In this document: positions 5,579-6,307 of the stretch, piece after piece
Layout: every line of letters starts with the position of its first letter
Position numbering within the stretch: position 1 is the stretch's first letter
Assembly: GCA_025450255.1 (NCBI GenBank)
Contig: JANWHV010000122.1
Coordinates: 1-6,307 of the forward strand
DNA: 6,307 nt
Reading direction: 5' to 3'
Source of the DNA: Chloroflexota bacterium
GTDB taxonomy: Bacteria; Chloroflexota; UBA5177; JANWHV01
Translations under genes and position numbers: made by a program
Notes under the pieces: model-generated
What the model was told of the DNA's origin: nothing
The model's database searches: none
The model's input: only the letters and a program-made list of their open reading frames with translations

Positions 5579-6307
5579 GCGTCGCCGGGAACGGCGTGCC
5601 GCCGGCCGCGGCGAATCAGCCAGGCCAGGGTGACGCATTGCTGGACGTGCAGGACCTCAAGGTCCATTTCCCCATTCGCGGCGGATTCCTTGGCCGGCGC
5701 AGCGGCGCCGTGCAGGCGGTCGACGGCGTTAATCTGCGCATCCGGCGGGGCGAGACCCTTGGCCTCGTCGGTGAATCGGGCTGCGGCAAGTCGACGTTGA
5801 GCCGGGCGGTGCTGCAGTTGATCCAGCCCACCGGCGGCAAGGTGTATCTGAACGGGCAGGAGATTACCGGCCTCTCCCGCGATCGACTTCGCCCGCTTCG
5901 CCAGCGCATGCAGATGATCTTCCAGGATCCCTATAGCTCGCTCAACGGGCGCATGACGGTGGGCGAGGTAATCGGCGAGCCGCTGAAAAACTTTGGCCGC
6001 GGCGACCGCAAGGCTCGTCAGGATAGCGTGCGCCAATTGCTGAAAACGGTTGGCTTGAACGACTACCATATGAACCGCTTCCCGCACCAGTTCAGCGGCG
6101 GCCAGCGCCAACGCATCGGCATCGCGCGCGCCCTGGCCCTGCGGCCGGATTTCGTAATCTGCGATGAGCCGGTCAGCGCCCTTGACGTGTCGATCCAGGC
6201 GCAGATCCTCAATCTCCTGGAACATCTGCAGAGCGAGTTCAATCTTACCTATTTGTTCATCGCGCACAACTTGAGCGTCGTGCGCCATATCAGCGATCGC
6301 ATCGCCG
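5575..6307 (+). CDS. oppF: Oligopeptide ABC transporter ATP-binding protein OppF (3' end outside window)
   Basis: This is the partner ATPase of OppD. The 244 visible codons cover the nucleotide-binding domain; the frame is still open at the window edge, so roughly the last 80-100 residues, including the oligo_HPY tail, are missing. Walker A is GESGCGKST (66-74), the Q-loop is Q117 in [10 protein letters not shown], the signature is FSGGQRQR (173-180), Walker B is FVICDEP (193-199), the D-loop is SALD (201-204) and the H-loop His is H231. GESGCGKST and DPYSSLN are typical of OppF/DppF rather than OppD. The residue after the H-loop His is Asn (AHNLSVV) where family members usually have Asp. ATG 5575 overlaps the oppD stop as ATGA, with GGAAGG at 5558-5563 and GAGAG at 5567-5571 upstream, so coupled translation is likely. 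A 22-residue Gly/Ala/Pro-rich leader precedes the domain. Confidence 0.93.
   Translation, partial: MSVAGNGVPPAAANQPGQGDALLDVQDLKVHFPIRGGFLGRRSGAVQAVDGVNLRIRRGETLGLVGESGCGKSTLSRAVLQLIQPTGGKVYLNGQEITGLSRDRLRPLRQRMQMIFQDPYSSLNGRMTVGEVIGEPLKNFGRGDRKARQDSVRQLLKTVGLNDYHMNRFPHQFSGGQRQRIGIARALALRPDFVICDEPVSALDVSIQAQILNLLEHLQSEFNLTYLFIAHNLSVVRHISDRIA

Noticed and set aside
5020..6288. A 422-codon antisense frame across oppD and oppF
   Set aside because: It spans a gene boundary and mirrors the ATPase motifs in reverse. No independent protein features are visible.
1..6307. CRISPR arrays, tRNA or rRNA genes, insertion sequence ends
   Set aside because: I saw no regularly spaced repeats, no tRNA-like or rRNA sequence, and no transposase frame or paired terminal repeats. 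The only long inverted repeat is the hairpin after oppA.

Overview
The window carries most of an oligopeptide/dipeptide ABC importer operon on the + strand, in the order oppA (substrate-binding protein), oppB and oppC (permeases), oppD and oppF (ATPases). oppF is cut by the right edge. The DNA is GC-rich, with strong G/C third-position bias in the opp genes. The lineage cannot be fixed from this sequence. The binding protein has a Sec-type signal peptide ending in AHA and no cysteine at all, so it cannot be a lipoprotein. This fits a free periplasmic protein in a diderm better than a typical monoderm Opp system. A Uma2-family remnant on the left fits lineages rich in that family (for example Chloroflexota, Cyanobacteria, Deinococcota), but this is only suggestive.

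Layout. Positions 2-307 (minus strand) hold an open frame that starts like a Uma2/DUF820 nuclease, then jumps to what looks like the C-terminal part of the same family. I read it as an internally deleted, decayed gene that runs off the left edge. Positions 308-658 have no convincing gene. They hold the probable opp promoter region, an imperfect 20-bp palindrome between two GCAAAAT repeats, and an 8-bp stem-loop just before the oppA ribosome binding site. oppA spans 659-2323. A perfect 18-bp inverted repeat with a 3-nt loop follows in the 128-nt oppA-oppB gap. oppB (2452-3405) and oppC (3406-4383) abut with no spacer. A 103-nt gap, bridged by a possible 40-codon frame, leads to oppD (4487-5578). 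oppD overlaps oppF (5575 onward) by ATGA.

How it works together. OppA captures peptides outside the cytoplasmic membrane and delivers them to the OppB-OppC channel. OppD and OppF form the ATPase pair that drives uptake. OppA keeps the Asp and Trp that contact the peptide amino terminus in the enteric OppA structures, which supports peptide as the cargo. The hairpin after oppA probably makes the binding protein more abundant than the membrane and ATPase subunits, a common arrangement in binding-protein-dependent importers. I see no clearly new biological system here. The less ordinary items are the rearranged Uma2 remnant, the inter-cistronic hairpin, the cysteine-free OppA and the bridging frame between oppC and oppD.
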